From positions 1 to 64,000 of the forward strand of contig DASRWI010000016.1 of NCBI GenBank assembly GCA_035654655.1: a stretch of 64,000 nt of DNA, given 5' to 3'. The translations under genes were made by a program, and so were the position numbers. Of the stretch, positions 15,551 through 25,234 are shown piece after piece. This DNA comes from DASRWI01 sp035654655 (GTDB lineage Bacteria; Bacteroidota; Ignavibacteria; Ignavibacteriales; Ignavibacteriaceae). The first letter of the stretch is position 1. Each line of letters begins with the position of its first letter. Below the pieces are notes generated by a model, which was not told the origin of the DNA, did not search any database, and saw nothing but the letters and a program-made list of their open reading frames with translations.

Positions 15551-16258
15551 ATGTCAGTAATTGAAAAAGTAGCTATTACCGGGGATTCGATCTTTCTAAA
15601 ACACGTCCCTATTTTTTCAGCATTAGATGATGAAACTCTTGAATGGCTTACAGAATGTGGAATAAGAAAGTCTTTCAAGAAGGACACAATAATAATGCAG
15701 GAAAAAGAAATGGGAAATGCTTTTTTCGTCATAGCTACAGGCAGTGTCAAAATATCACGGATTAATAATGAAGGAAGGGAAATTATTCTATCAATTTTAC
15801 ATCAATCAAACTTCTTTGGTGAAATGTCAATTCTTGATGGTTTCTCCAGGTCTGCAAATGCAATTGCCCTTGAAGATTCCGATCTTTTACTTATTAAAAG
15901 AGATGATTTCCTTAATCTTTTACGTACGCAGCCAAAAGTATCATTATCCTTATTAAAGGAACTTTCAAAAAGATTACGTGATGCTGATATGAAAATCAAA
16001 ATTTTAACATTAAAAGACGCTGTAGGAAGAATTGCTGCTGTGCTTTTGCAATTAGCAGATGATATTGGTCGTGTAAAAAATGGAATGGTTGAAATAGATA
16101 AACTTCCATTAAGACACGATATTGCTAATTTAGCATCTACTTCCCGTGAAACTGTAAGTCGTATTTTACAAAATTTAGTGAACAAAAAACTAATTGATGT
16201 CCACGGCTCAAAGTTGAAAATATTAAATTATCAAAAATTAAAAAGCTTAGTAGTATAA
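15551..16258 (+). CDS. Crp/Fnr family transcriptional regulator
   Basis: A 235-residue regulator with an N-terminal cyclic-nucleotide-binding-type beta roll (residues about 20-140, including GNAFFVIATGSVKI and FFGEMSILDGFSRSANAIA) and a C-terminal Crp-type winged helix (about 160-230; DIANLASTSRETVSRILQNL is the recognition part). FGEMSILDG...RSANA is close to the cAMP-pocket consensus FGE-xx-L-xxx-xR-xA, so nucleotide binding is possible. No N-terminal Cys cluster of the Fnr type is seen. The GGAG site supports the ATG. Target genes are unknown; a CRP-like half-site pair lies before the T9SS protein gene. Confidence 0.9.
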   Translation: MSVIEKVAITGDSIFLKHVPIFSALDDETLEWLTECGIRKSFKKDTIIMQEKEMGNAFFVIATGSVKISRINNEGREIILSILHQSNFFGEMSILDGFSRSANAIALEDSDLLLIKRDDFLNLLRTQPKVSLSLLKELSKRLRDADMKIKILTLKDAVGRIAAVLLQLADDIGRVKNGMVEIDKLPLRHDIANLASTSRETVSRILQNLVNKKLIDVHGSKLKILNYQKLKSLVV

Positions 16259-16277
16259 AAATTATTGTTAATCATAA

Positions 16278-16309
16278 AAAGGCTGCTTCAGTAAAAAGAG
16301 GCAGCCTTT
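16278..16309 (+). terminator. Terminator of the Crp/Fnr gene
   Basis: AAAGGCTGC (16278-16286) pairs with GCAGCCTTT (16301-16309), 19 bases after the stop codon, followed by GTTGTTGC; the T tract is short. Confidence 0.8.
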
Positions 16310-16367
16310 GTTGTTGCTGAAGTAAGGTAATGAGATTTTCTTATAAGTTAAGGTTCATTTATATACA

Positions 16368-16397
16368 ATTTTAGAAAACCTTCATGTTTTCTAAAAT
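16368..16397. terminator. 12-bp perfect hairpin downstream of glgP
   Basis: ATTTTAGAAAAC (16368-16379), loop CTTCAT, GTTTTCTAAAAT (16386-16397). It lies between the convergent crp-like and glgP genes. The stem is AT-rich and has no long T-run, so it may be a weak terminator or a 3'-end stabiliser. A second palindrome, ATGAGGC-a-GCCTCAT (16426-16440), sits nine bases after the glgP stop. Confidence 0.45.
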
Positions 16398-16448
16398 CAC
16401 TCAATGTACCTTCAGTTCTTTCCTTATGAGGCAGCCTCATGATTTCTG

Positions 16449-18920
16449 CTAAATCTTTATTGGTCCTACATTCCAAATTTTGTGAGCATATTCATCAATA
16501 GCTCTGTCGCTTGAAAATTTCCCGGAACGTGATGTATTAAGTATTGATTTCCGCGTCCATAGTTCGTGAGTTTTATATAATTTGTCTACTTTTTCCTGAG
16601 TCTTTATATATGATTCATAATCAGCAAACAAGCAGTAGTAATCTACCTCTAATAAACCTTTGATTATGTCATCAAATATTCCGGGTTCATTTTTATTAAA
16701 GTAATTATTGCTTATCATATCAATAACACGCTTAAGCATTTCATTATTTTCATAATACTCACGTGGATTATAGCCGTTATTCTTTAACTTGAATACTTCA
16801 TCAGCTTTAAGTCCGAATATGAAAATATTTTCTTTCCCAACTTCTTCTCTAATCTCAACATTCGCTCCATCCATTGTACCGATTGTTAAAGCTCCATTAA
16901 GGGCAAACTTCATATTACCTGTACCTGATGCTTCAAATCCGGCAGTTGATATCTGCTCTGATAAATCAGTAGCAGGCATTATCTTTTCTGCTAATGATAC
17001 TGAATAATTTTTTACAAAAACAACTTTAAGCTTATCCCCCACCTGAGGGTCATTATTAACTACATCGGCAACTGAGTTAATCAGTTTAATAATCATCTTT
17101 GCCTGGATATATGCAGGAGCAGCTTTTCCACCAAAAATAACTGTTCGCGGAACTACATCAAGATTTGGATTATCTTTTATCTTATTATATAATGTAATTA
17201 CATGAAGTACATTAAGTAATTGTCTTTTATATTCGTGAAATCTTTTAACCTGAACATCAAAAATAGAATCTGGATTTATCTTAACACCTATTTGTTTTCC
17301 TAAGTGCTTAATTAAAATATTTTTATTAAGCCATTTAGCACTTTTCCAGTTATCTCTAAATTCCGCATCTTCAAGGAACTTTTCAATATTTTTTAATTGA
17401 GAAAGGTCTTTTACCCATCCTTCACCTATATGGTCTGAAATTATTCCTGATAATAATGGATTTGAAACCTTTAACCACCTGCGTGGAGTTATACCATTTG
17501 TTACATTCTTAAATTTTTCCGGAAAGATTTTATAAAAATGTGGGAAGATAATCTTCTTTAAAATATCTGTATGCAGCTGTGCCACACCATTTATGCTATG
17601 ACTTCCTACTATAGCAAGGTTGGACATCCTGATTTTCTTTTCAGGTCCTTCTTTTATAATCGATATTTCTTTTATGACTTCTTCACTTAATTTATACTTG
17701 TTCCTTATAACTTCAAGGAAGTAAAAATTTATTTTATAAATTATTTCCAAATGTCTTGGTAGAAGATTAGCCATAATCTCAACAGACCATTCTTCAAGTG
17801 CTTCAGGAACAACAGTATGATTTGTATAAGCAAAGGTTTTAGTGGTAATATTCCAAGCCTTCATATAATCCAAACCGTGTTCATCAATTAAAATGCGAAG
17901 AAGTTCAGGAATTGCAATAACCGGATGTGTATCATTCAACTGTATTGCAGTTTTCTCTGCAAATTTATCAAATGTTTTATGATTGATTTTATACTTACGG
18001 ATTATATCCTGTAAAGTAGCACTTACGAAAAAGTACTGTTGTTTTAATCTTAAATATTTTCCGCTTGTTATAGTGTCATTAGGATAAAGCACTTTACTAA
18101 TATTTTCGGAAATGTTTTTGCTTTCAACAGCTGCAAGATAATTCCCACTGTTAAATTCCTGAAAGCTAAATTCATTAGTAGATTTTGCCTGCCATAAGCG
18201 AAGATTATTTACTGTATTATTTTTATAACCGGGAACAGGTATATCATAAGCAACAGCAAGTACGTCATCAGTATTGACCCAATTCTTCACCTGTTTTCCA
18301 TTTGCATCAAGTTCAATTACAACTTTGCCGTAGAACTTTACACGGAACGTTAATTCTCTTCTCAGTACTTCCCAAGGATTACCATAGCTTAACCAGTTTT
18401 CAGGTTTCTCTACCTGATATCCATTTTCAATTTCCTGTTTAAAAATTCCGTACTCATACCTTATTCCATAACCAAAGGCAGGAAGCTCATTTGTAGCCAT
18501 ACTATCCAGGAAACAAGCAGCTAACCTTCCTAAACCGCCATTACCCAACCCCATATCATCTTCGAGCTCTTTTATTTCTTCAAGATTATATCCATCATCT
18601 TTGAGTAATTTATAACACTGGTCATAAAAATCCATATTTATAAGAGCATTACCCAAAAGTTTTCCCATCAGGAATTCCATCGAAAGATAATAAACTCTTT
18701 TTACATCTTCTTCTTTATATTTTTGTTGTGTACGTAACCATTTTCTTACCAATCTATCTCTAACCGAACGGGATAGGGCGAAGTAAGCATCGATTGGTGT
18801 TACAGTAACTCTGTCTTTAACTTGTTCAAATTCAAGATGCTCTGCAAATTGATTTGATATTGAATAATCCTCAGGATTTTCTTTTTGAGTAAAAAAAACA
18901 GGATCCTTTTTATTCTTCAT
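16449..18920 (-). CDS. glgP: Glycogen/alpha-glucan phosphorylase
   Basis: An 823-residue PLP enzyme that releases glucose 1-phosphate from glycogen or maltodextrin. Family blocks include YYLSMEFLMG near residue 80, GNGGLGRLAACFLDSMA around 125-140, QLNDTHPVIAIPEL, and the PLP-lysine block EASGTGNMKFALNGALTIG with Lys671. Length is standard for bacterial GlgP/MalP. It starts 29 bases after the stop of an upstream VOC-family gene and probably shares its transcript. No glgA, glgB or glgC is in the window, so storage use is inferred. Confidence 0.96.
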   Translation of the reverse strand: MKNKKDPVFFTQKENPEDYSISNQFAEHLEFEQVKDRVTVTPIDAYFALSRSVRDRLVRKWLRTQQKYKEEDVKRVYYLSMEFLMGKLLGNALINMDFYDQCYKLLKDDGYNLEEIKELEDDMGLGNGGLGRLAACFLDSMATNELPAFGYGIRYEYGIFKQEIENGYQVEKPENWLSYGNPWEVLRRELTFRVKFYGKVVIELDANGKQVKNWVNTDDVLAVAYDIPVPGYKNNTVNNLRLWQAKSTNEFSFQEFNSGNYLAAVESKNISENISKVLYPNDTITSGKYLRLKQQYFFVSATLQDIIRKYKINHKTFDKFAEKTAIQLNDTHPVIAIPELLRILIDEHGLDYMKAWNITTKTFAYTNHTVVPEALEEWSVEIMANLLPRHLEIIYKINFYFLEVIRNKYKLSEEVIKEISIIKEGPEKKIRMSNLAIVGSHSINGVAQLHTDILKKIIFPHFYKIFPEKFKNVTNGITPRRWLKVSNPLLSGIISDHIGEGWVKDLSQLKNIEKFLEDAEFRDNWKSAKWLNKNILIKHLGKQIGVKINPDSIFDVQVKRFHEYKRQLLNVLHVITLYNKIKDNPNLDVVPRTVIFGGKAAPAYIQAKMIIKLINSVADVVNNDPQVGDKLKVVFVKNYSVSLAEKIMPATDLSEQISTAGFEASGTGNMKFALNGALTIGTMDGANVEIREEVGKENIFIFGLKADEVFKLKNNGYNPREYYENNEMLKRVIDMISNNYFNKNEPGIFDDIIKGLLEVDYYCLFADYESYIKTQEKVDKLYKTHELWTRKSILNTSRSGKFSSDRAIDEYAHKIWNVGPIKI

Positions 18921-18949
18921 ACACTCCTTAACTTAAAATCATTTTTATT

Positions 18950-19435
18950 CTAATCGTCTTCAGCCAAAAGCTCTATTAAATTTAAAGGCTTGGTAATCAT
19001 AGCTAAATAACCCTCTTTATCTCTCGGCCATTTATCAGCAGGTTTATCGCAATAAAGCTCCACACCATTTCCATCAGGGTCAAGCAAGTAAATTGCTTCA
19101 GAAACTCCGTGGTCCGCAGCTCCTTCAATTTTATAATTTACTTCATATATACGTTTTATAACTTTTGCTAATTCTTTTCTGCTTGGATAAAGAATTGCAA
19201 AATGATATAAACCTGTATGTCCCGGAGGAGGTGGAGTTGCTCCTTTACCTGCCCAGGTATTTAATCCTATATGATGATGGTAATCCCCTGCTGAAAGAAA
19301 TACAGCAGATGAACCAAACCACTGAGTAATTTCAAAACCTAATACATCTCTGTAAAAACTTAGTGATTTATCTAAGTCGGCTACTGTAAGATGAACGTGA
19401 CCTATTTGCACTTTAGGATGGATTTTAAAATCCAT
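18950..19435 (-). CDS. VOC-family (glyoxalase/extradiol dioxygenase-like) metalloprotein
   Basis: A 161-residue protein with two beta-alpha-beta-beta-beta modules: VQIGHVHLTVADLDKSLSFY begins the first, TGLYHFAILYPSRKEL the second. His in GHVHL, His in LYHFAI and Glu in GNGVELYCD sit where the metal ligands of catechol 2,3-dioxygenase-like VOC proteins sit; YHHHIGLNTW is a typical insert of the YfiE/CatE-like subgroup. A ring-cleaving or isomerase reaction is possible; the substrate is unknown. It precedes glgP by 29 bases. Confidence 0.75.
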   Translation of the reverse strand: MDFKIHPKVQIGHVHLTVADLDKSLSFYRDVLGFEITQWFGSSAVFLSAGDYHHHIGLNTWAGKGATPPPPGHTGLYHFAILYPSRKELAKVIKRIYEVNYKIEGAADHGVSEAIYLLDPDGNGVELYCDKPADKWPRDKEGYLAMITKPLNLIELLAEDD

Positions 19436-19530
19436 ACTTACCTCATTGTTTATATAATATCAAAAAATATAAGTTTTAAAGGTAATTAGGTACAACCATA
19501 AATAAAAGTCTTTACATTTTATTTAATTTT

Positions 19531-19538
19531 TATGTTTG
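19531..19538 (+). promoter_or_regulatory. Putative -7 promoter element of prfA
   Basis: TATGTTTG is an exact TAnnTTTG match 34 bases before the prfA ATG. A TTTA at 19511 is the nearest -33 candidate. Confidence 0.5.
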
Positions 19539-19572
19539 GTATATTTACTAATTAAAGAAAAATTAGAGTTAT

Positions 19573-20658
19573 ATGGATTTAGTTGAAAAATTAGAGAAAA
19601 TACGTGATAAGTTTGACAGGATAAATCAACAGCTTTCTGATCCTTCCTTTATGAATGACCAAAAAAAGATGATTCAGCTTAGCAGGGAACGTAGTGAGTT
19701 AACTGAGATTATGAATACTTATGAACGCTATAGTGAAGTTTTGAAAAATATTGAAGGCAATCAAGAAATTATAGATACTGAAAATGATAAAGAATTAACT
19801 TCAATGGCCCAGGCTGAATTAAAGGATTTGGAAGTTCAGAAGGAAAAGATTGAAGATGAACTTAAATTACTTCTTCTTCCGCGAGACCCTAATGATAATA
19901 AAGATGCTATTATGGAAATAAGAGCAGGTACTGGTGGTGAGGAAGCTGCATTATTTGCAGGAGATTTATTTCGTATGTATACCCGTTACGCTGAAGTTAA
20001 AGGTTGGAAAGTTGAACTTATCGATATTAACGATACAGGGTTAGGTGGCATCAAAGAAGCTGTTTTCTCCATTTCTGGTTCTGAAATTTTTGGGCAATTA
20101 AAATATGAAAGCGGTGTACATAGAGTTCAGCGTGTTCCTGCAACTGAAGCAAGCGGAAGAGTTCATACTTCTGCAGCATCTGTGGCAGTTTTACCTGAAG
20201 TTGAAGATGTTCAAATTGAAATAAATCCAAATGATCTAAGAATTGATATTTATCGTTCCGGTGGTGCAGGTGGTCAGAACGTTAACAAAGTTGAAACTGC
20301 TGTTCGTATTACCCATATACCAACTGGATTAGTTGTTCAATGTCAGGATGAGCGCTCCCAACTTAAAAATCGTCAAAAAGCTATGAAGGTCCTTAAAGCA
20401 AGATTGTACGATATGAAGCAAAAAGAAGTTAATGAAGAACATTCTGCACAAAGAAAAAATATGATTAAAAGCGGTGATAGGAGTGATAAAATCAGGACAT
20501 ACAACTTCCCTCAAAACAGAGTAACTGACCATAGAATTGGATTAACTTTATATAACTTATCCAATATTATTGAAGGTGATTTGGATGGGCTTATAGAGCA
20601 GCTTAAACTCGCAGATAGAGCTGAAAAACTTCAGGCTGAAGAAGAAGAAAGGTTTTAA
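19573..20658 (+). CDS. prfA: Peptide chain release factor 1
   Basis: Reads UAA and UAG stop codons and triggers peptide release. The 361 residues contain an N-terminal coiled helical domain, the RF1 anticodon-like PAT tripeptide in RVQRVPATEASGRVHTS (RF2 would have SPF), and the GGQ loop at 233-235 in SGGAGGQNVNKVETAVRI. Length is normal. No prmC (hemK) methylase gene, often next to prfA, follows. It is monocistronic with its own terminator. Confidence 0.97.
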   Translation: MDLVEKLEKIRDKFDRINQQLSDPSFMNDQKKMIQLSRERSELTEIMNTYERYSEVLKNIEGNQEIIDTENDKELTSMAQAELKDLEVQKEKIEDELKLLLLPRDPNDNKDAIMEIRAGTGGEEAALFAGDLFRMYTRYAEVKGWKVELIDINDTGLGGIKEAVFSISGSEIFGQLKYESGVHRVQRVPATEASGRVHTSAASVAVLPEVEDVQIEINPNDLRIDIYRSGGAGGQNVNKVETAVRITHIPTGLVVQCQDERSQLKNRQKAMKVLKARLYDMKQKEVNEEHSAQRKNMIKSGDRSDKIRTYNFPQNRVTDHRIGLTLYNLSNIIEGDLDGLIEQLKLADRAEKLQAEEEERF

Positions 20659-20680
20659 ATTTTTTTAAAATTTAATATTC

Positions 20681-20717
20681 AAGTCGAATTTATTTTAATG
20701 AAATTTGACTTTTTTTA
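20681..20717 (+). terminator. Terminator of prfA
   Basis: AAGTCGAATTT (20681-20691), nine-base loop, AAATTTGACTT (20701-20711; one G-U pair), then a T-run to 20717. Confidence 0.8.
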
Positions 20718-20780
20718 TTCATTTCATTTTGTAAATTATAAGACTTGAAAAACAAATTTTAATACTTTCCGGTTCTTAGT

Positions 20781-23354
20781 TTGAAGTTAACTTATTTTCT
20801 ATTAATTATAATATTATATATAGGGGAAATTTTACCTCAGCATCAAAATTATGGTATGCTGTTTTCAGGTAATTCTAATAATATTAATAGAAGCTCATTA
20901 AATTTAAATCCAAATAAAACTTTTACTGCATCAAATAAGTTTACATTATCATTCGATTTAACACTTTTCTCTGCTAATGAATATGGAACAATTTTCAAAC
21001 TGGCCAACAAAGAAAATACCTTTGTTCTTCAGCTAAAATATGTTCCTTATCTTAATACTGATACTTCTTATCTTAAACTTATAATCAATGGAAATGAATC
21101 CTATACCCTAATGAGCCTTAATAAAAAAGATTTATATAGGTTTAATTGGTTTAACCAAAAAATAGAATTCAATCTTGAGAATGATGTAATAAAATATACA
21201 GGTAACAACAAAGTTCCTCGTTCGTTATTGGTTAATATGCCTGATGAACTTGAATATTCATTAATCTTTGGAAGTGTTTTCAGGGATATTGATGTTCCGT
21301 TTATGGCTATAAAAGATATTAAGATTTTTGATGAAGATGATGAATTAAAAAACTACTTCCCTCTGAATGAAACTAATTCAAACAGAGTATATGATAATTT
21401 TTCTGTTCGTTCTGGAATTGCAATTAATCCTGTATGGCTTTCAACAGGCAATACCAGGATGAATAAAATTGCTGAATTTTATTTGCATTTGCCACTTGAA
21501 GGTATACCCTATGACAAAGATAACTCCACATTGAAAATTCCCGATGAAAATTATTTAATTAACTTCAACCTGCTTAGTAATAAAGTTGATACTATTTTTT
21601 ATGAAAATAAATTTGTTCATACCGATAATGCAGCTTTATATAATAAGTATGATGGAACAATTCTTTCATATTATGGAGGTTTAGGAGAAGTATCGATACT
21701 TGATAACAACAAATGGAGCTACGTTGATGTTTCAAAAAACAAGAATAACTATTTCGGTCATTCAAGATTTATACTTCCATCAGATACTTCATTAATTACT
21801 ATAGGTGGTTATGGGAATTATAAAGTAACTAATGAAATTTTAAAGTATAATAAGAAAAACAAAAAATGGGGCTCTATAAAATTAAAAGGTGACTTTCTCC
21901 CTCCTTTTAGTTATGCATCAAGCGCGTTAGATTCTTCGGGGAAAAGCCTTTACATCTTTGGTGGTGAAGGTAATGAAAAAGGACATCAGGAACTTGGCTT
22001 TAATTATTACTATTCACTCTATCAAATTAATCTTTTAACTTTTACTGTAAAAAAATTAGATTCATTTACTGAACCGAATGAATATAAAAATATTACATAC
22101 AGATCCTGTAGAAACCTTATCTTAAAAGATAATGCCTTATATGGAGTTGTATCTTTTTCAGAATCTTCAGATGGAAAATTTAATAAGGCTGCTATTTATA
22201 AAATTGATTTGAAAGATAATCACTTTAGTTTAATCAGTAATTACGAATTAAGTAATGAAGATAATCATCCAATCAATTTCTTTTATCTGAAAAAAACAAA
22301 TGAATTTGTGTTCATTACCAAAATTCATAATGATAAAAATAAATACAATGTTTATGTTATAAAATATCCTCCTGAGAATTTTGCACTTATAACTCAAAAA
22401 ACATATAGCAATTACAAAGGAACAGGATTTACTTTAACAATATTTGCTTCAATAATAACATTGTTGTTTCTTTTTTCATTCTTCTATATTAAAAAACAGA
22501 GGAATACCAGAAAAAATGAACTTGTTAAGTCTGAAGATGTTTCACAACCCGAGCAAGAATCAGGCGATAAAAAAATTATCAATGAAAAAACCTTTAACAA
22601 GCCTAATGATATTTTCTCATCAACTATAAACTTATTCGGTAGTGTTAACATCTATGATAAAAATTATTTAAGCATTACTCCTGAATTTAAACCTAAGATA
22701 CTTCAACTTTTATTATTAATTGCTTTATCAACTAAGAATGAAGGAATGGATAATATTGGAATTACATCTGAAAAATTATCTTTAATCCTTTGGCCTGAAT
22801 TTGATGAGCTTCATGCAAAGAATAATAGAAATTCAAATATGGCTCGCCTGAGAAATCTTCTTGAAGATGTTGAAGGGATGGAAATAGTTTTTGAAAGAAA
22901 ACAATGGATGTTAAAAGTAAATGATATTAAAAAATGTGATTATCTGTATTACAAACATCTATTATCTTTATTAAAAAATGGAAATGCTAACTCCGATGAA
23001 ACCTTTGAAGAATTTTTATCAATTATTCAAAAGGGTGTCTTTCTAAAAGACATAAGTTACGAGTGGTTGGATGTGCATAAAATAAATGTTTTCTCTGATG
23101 TTGTTTCTATTTCATTATCTAAAGCTGAAAAATATTTTAGTAACAACAATTACCATGCTGCTTTAAGAACATCTGAGGTGATATTAGATTGGGATAATAT
23201 AAATGAAACTGCTTTTAAATTTAAGTTAAATTGTCTAAGTCATCTTGGAAGATTAGGTGAAGCAAAAAAATCTTACGAACATTTTTCGATGGATTATGAA
23301 AAATCCTTCAACAAACCTTACAAAGTTGAATTTAACGAAATAGTTACTGAATAG
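20781..23354 (+). CDS. Membrane-spanning SARP-like regulator: LamG and Kelch outside, winged helix and BTAD inside
   Basis: An 857-residue protein of unusual design. A signal-like N-terminus (start TTG at 20781) is followed by a LamG/concanavalin-like region (about 25-220, ending IKDIKIFDEDDELKNYFPL) and Kelch-like beta-propeller repeats (about 270-540; SLITIGGYGNYKVTNEILKY and SLYIFGGEGNEKG are clear blades). One transmembrane helix follows (about 550-571, FTLTIFASIITLLFLFSFFY). The C-terminal part resembles an OmpR/SARP winged helix (about 617-710; LSLILWPEFD, then NMARLRNLLEDV) and a BTAD/TPR helical domain (about 715-857; YFSNNNYHAALRTSEVIL). Predicted topology puts the sensor outside and the DNA-binding part in the cytoplasm, the mirror order of ToxR. 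Domain calls are by eye. Its targets are unknown; the secreted esterase gene starts 79 bases downstream. Confidence 0.7.
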   Translation: MKLTYFLLIIILYIGEILPQHQNYGMLFSGNSNNINRSSLNLNPNKTFTASNKFTLSFDLTLFSANEYGTIFKLANKENTFVLQLKYVPYLNTDTSYLKLIINGNESYTLMSLNKKDLYRFNWFNQKIEFNLENDVIKYTGNNKVPRSLLVNMPDELEYSLIFGSVFRDIDVPFMAIKDIKIFDEDDELKNYFPLNETNSNRVYDNFSVRSGIAINPVWLSTGNTRMNKIAEFYLHLPLEGIPYDKDNSTLKIPDENYLINFNLLSNKVDTIFYENKFVHTDNAALYNKYDGTILSYYGGLGEVSILDNNKWSYVDVSKNKNNYFGHSRFILPSDTSLITIGGYGNYKVTNEILKYNKKNKKWGSIKLKGDFLPPFSYASSALDSSGKSLYIFGGEGNEKGHQELGFNYYYSLYQINLLTFTVKKLDSFTEPNEYKNITYRSCRNLILKDNALYGVVSFSESSDGKFNKAAIYKIDLKDNHFSLISNYELSNEDNHPINFFYLKKTNEFVFITKIHNDKNKYNVYVIKYPPENFALITQKTYSNYKGTGFTLTIFASIITLLFLFSFFYIKKQRNTRKNELVKSEDVSQPEQESGDKKIINEKTFNKPNDIFSSTINLFGSVNIYDKNYLSITPEFKPKILQLLLLIALSTKNEGMDNIGITSEKLSLILWPEFDELHAKNNRNSNMARLRNLLEDVEGMEIVFERKQWMLKVNDIKKCDYLYYKHLLSLLKNGNANSDETFEEFLSIIQKGVFLKDISYEWLDVHKINVFSDVVSISLSKAEKYFSNNNYHAALRTSEVILDWDNINETAFKFKLNCLSHLGRLGEAKKSYEHFSMDYEKSFNKPYKVEFNEIVTE

Positions 23355-23433
23355 CCCTCTTCTCCATTCCTTTTTTTTATTATTAAATATCTTTATAATT
23401 GATGCATATGTTCATTATTTTTTAGGACAAACT

Positions 23434-24849
23434 ATGCTAACTCATTATTTCCGCTCATTATTTATTTTGTTTATACTTCTTATATCTAATACATTCGCTC
23501 AACAAGAATACTTTCAAGTTGCCGGAACCTGGTCTGGAAGACTGGAACAACCAAATTTAAGATTAGTATTTAACATTGAAGCTGATTCAACAGGAATTTT
23601 GCGTGCAACAATGGATAGTCCCGATCAAGGCGCAAAAAAAATTTCCACTGATACTGTCATCATTAAAGGAGATACATTAAGAATTGAAATCAAGAAAATA
23701 CAGGGCTACTACTTAGGTGTTATATCTGAAGATTATAAATCCATTAAAGGTAATTGGAACCAGGGCGGCTATTCATTAAAGCTTGATTTATTTAGAGGTA
23801 AACTTTCAGGTCCAAATAGACCTCAGGAACCTAAACAACCTTATCCTTATAAAGAAGAGGAAGTAGTTTTTCAAAATTCAAAGGACAATATTAAGTTATC
23901 CGGAACTTTAACTTTGCCTGAGAAAGGTGAAGATTTTCCAGCAGTTATTTTAGTTACAGGTTCAGGTCCTCAAAATAGAAATGAAGAATTAATGGGACAT
24001 AAACCTTTTCTTGTCCTCTCGGATTATTTAACAAGAAGAGGCATAGCAGTTTTAAGATATGATGACAGAGGAGTTGGCAAGTCAGAAGGAAATTTTTCAT
24101 CAGCCATAACACCCGATTTTACCCAGGATGCCTTATCCGCAATTGAATACTTGAAAACCAGAAAAGAAATTAATAAAGATAAACTTGGCGTGATTGGTCA
24201 TAGCGAAGGCGGAATGATTGCTCCATTAGTTGCTAATAAAGATAAAGATGTTTCTTTTATCGTTCTTTTGGCAGGTCCCGGATTAACAGGTGAACAAATA
24301 TTATTGAAACAAGCTGCATTAATTCAAAAAGTATATGGTTTTACTGATGAACGCATTGCTAAAGAGCAGAAAATGGCTTCAAAAATCTATGATGTTCTTA
24401 GAGCAACTGAGGATACAGTTGTGACGAGGCAAAAGATAGAAAAGCTTTTAGATGAATATTATACGACATTAGATTCTACGGAAAAATCTCAATTGGGTAA
24501 TTCATCAGCAATATTGAAAGCAAATGCAAAATCTTTTTATTCACCATGGTTCAGGTATTTTTTGAATTATGATACTGCTCCTGAATTAAAAAAAATAAAA
24601 ATACCTGTTCTTGCTTTGAATGGTGATAAAGATTTGCAAGTTCCTGCAGATGAAAATTTACAAGCAATTGAAGATGCCTTGGAGGAAGGTGGAAATGATG
24701 ATTATAAGATTGTTAAAATGCCAGGTCTAAATCATCTTTTTCAAAAATCTGTTACAGGTTCACCTGAAGAATATGGTAAAAGTGAAGAAACGTTTAATGA
24801 AGATGCAATGAAAATAATTGCTGATTGGATTTTAGAAATTACTGATTGA
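23434..24849 (+). CDS. Secreted alpha/beta-hydrolase (esterase or peptidase-like)
   Basis: A 471-residue exported protein: signal peptide ending NTFAQ, a beta-rich N-terminal domain (about 25-130, FQVAGTWSGRLEQPNLRLVF) common in Bacteroidota hydrolases, then an alpha/beta-hydrolase domain. The nucleophile elbow is GHSEGG with Ser257; Asp400 (NGDKDLQVP) and His434 (GLNHLF) complete the triad. VTGSGPQNRNEE and LRYDDRGVGKSEG are oxyanion-region motifs of this family. The substrate is not evident. The next gene begins two bases after its stop, so they are co-transcribed. Confidence 0.85.
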   Translation: MLTHYFRSLFILFILLISNTFAQQEYFQVAGTWSGRLEQPNLRLVFNIEADSTGILRATMDSPDQGAKKISTDTVIIKGDTLRIEIKKIQGYYLGVISEDYKSIKGNWNQGGYSLKLDLFRGKLSGPNRPQEPKQPYPYKEEEVVFQNSKDNIKLSGTLTLPEKGEDFPAVILVTGSGPQNRNEELMGHKPFLVLSDYLTRRGIAVLRYDDRGVGKSEGNFSSAITPDFTQDALSAIEYLKTRKEINKDKLGVIGHSEGGMIAPLVANKDKDVSFIVLLAGPGLTGEQILLKQAALIQKVYGFTDERIAKEQKMASKIYDVLRATEDTVVTRQKIEKLLDEYYTTLDSTEKSQLGNSSAILKANAKSFYSPWFRYFLNYDTAPELKKIKIPVLALNGDKDLQVPADENLQAIEDALEEGGNDDYKIVKMPGLNHLFQKSVTGSPEEYGKSEETFNEDAMKIIADWILEITD

Positions 24850-24850
24850 T

Positions 24851-25234
24851 ATGAATATTAAAAAAATAGCTGCAGTATATTCGTTAGTTTTAGGTTCAGG
24901 TATTATTCTCTTCTGGATGTATTTACTTCTTGACGGGTTTGTTCCCGAAATAAATACCAAACCTACAGAAATTTTATTTCACTTAATTGCAGAATTTACT
25001 ACAGCTATTTTTCTTTTTATTAGTAGTGTTTTTATGTATGAGAATTTTAAAGGTGGAACTTATCTTAATTTAACATCAATGGGTATGTTGTTCTATTCAT
25101 TGATTCAAACTCCCGGTTATTTTTTCCAAATTGGTGAAAGTCTTGTAGCGTCTATATTTTTAATATGCCTTTTGGTAGGAATTGTAATCTATTCAATTAT
25201 TTTAATTAAAGAAATTACATTCAGTAATCCTTAG
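24851..25234 (+). CDS. Small four-helix membrane protein of unknown function
   Basis: A 127-residue protein with four hydrophobic segments (near residues 7-27, 42-62, 73-90 and 98-120). I recognise no family. Its ATG is one base past the stop of the hydrolase gene, so it is translated from the same transcript. Its stop overlaps the convergent aat gene by four bases. Confidence 0.7.
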   Translation: MNIKKIAAVYSLVLGSGIILFWMYLLLDGFVPEINTKPTEILFHLIAEFTTAIFLFISSVFMYENFKGGTYLNLTSMGMLFYSLIQTPGYFFQIGESLVASIFLICLLVGIVIYSIILIKEITFSNP

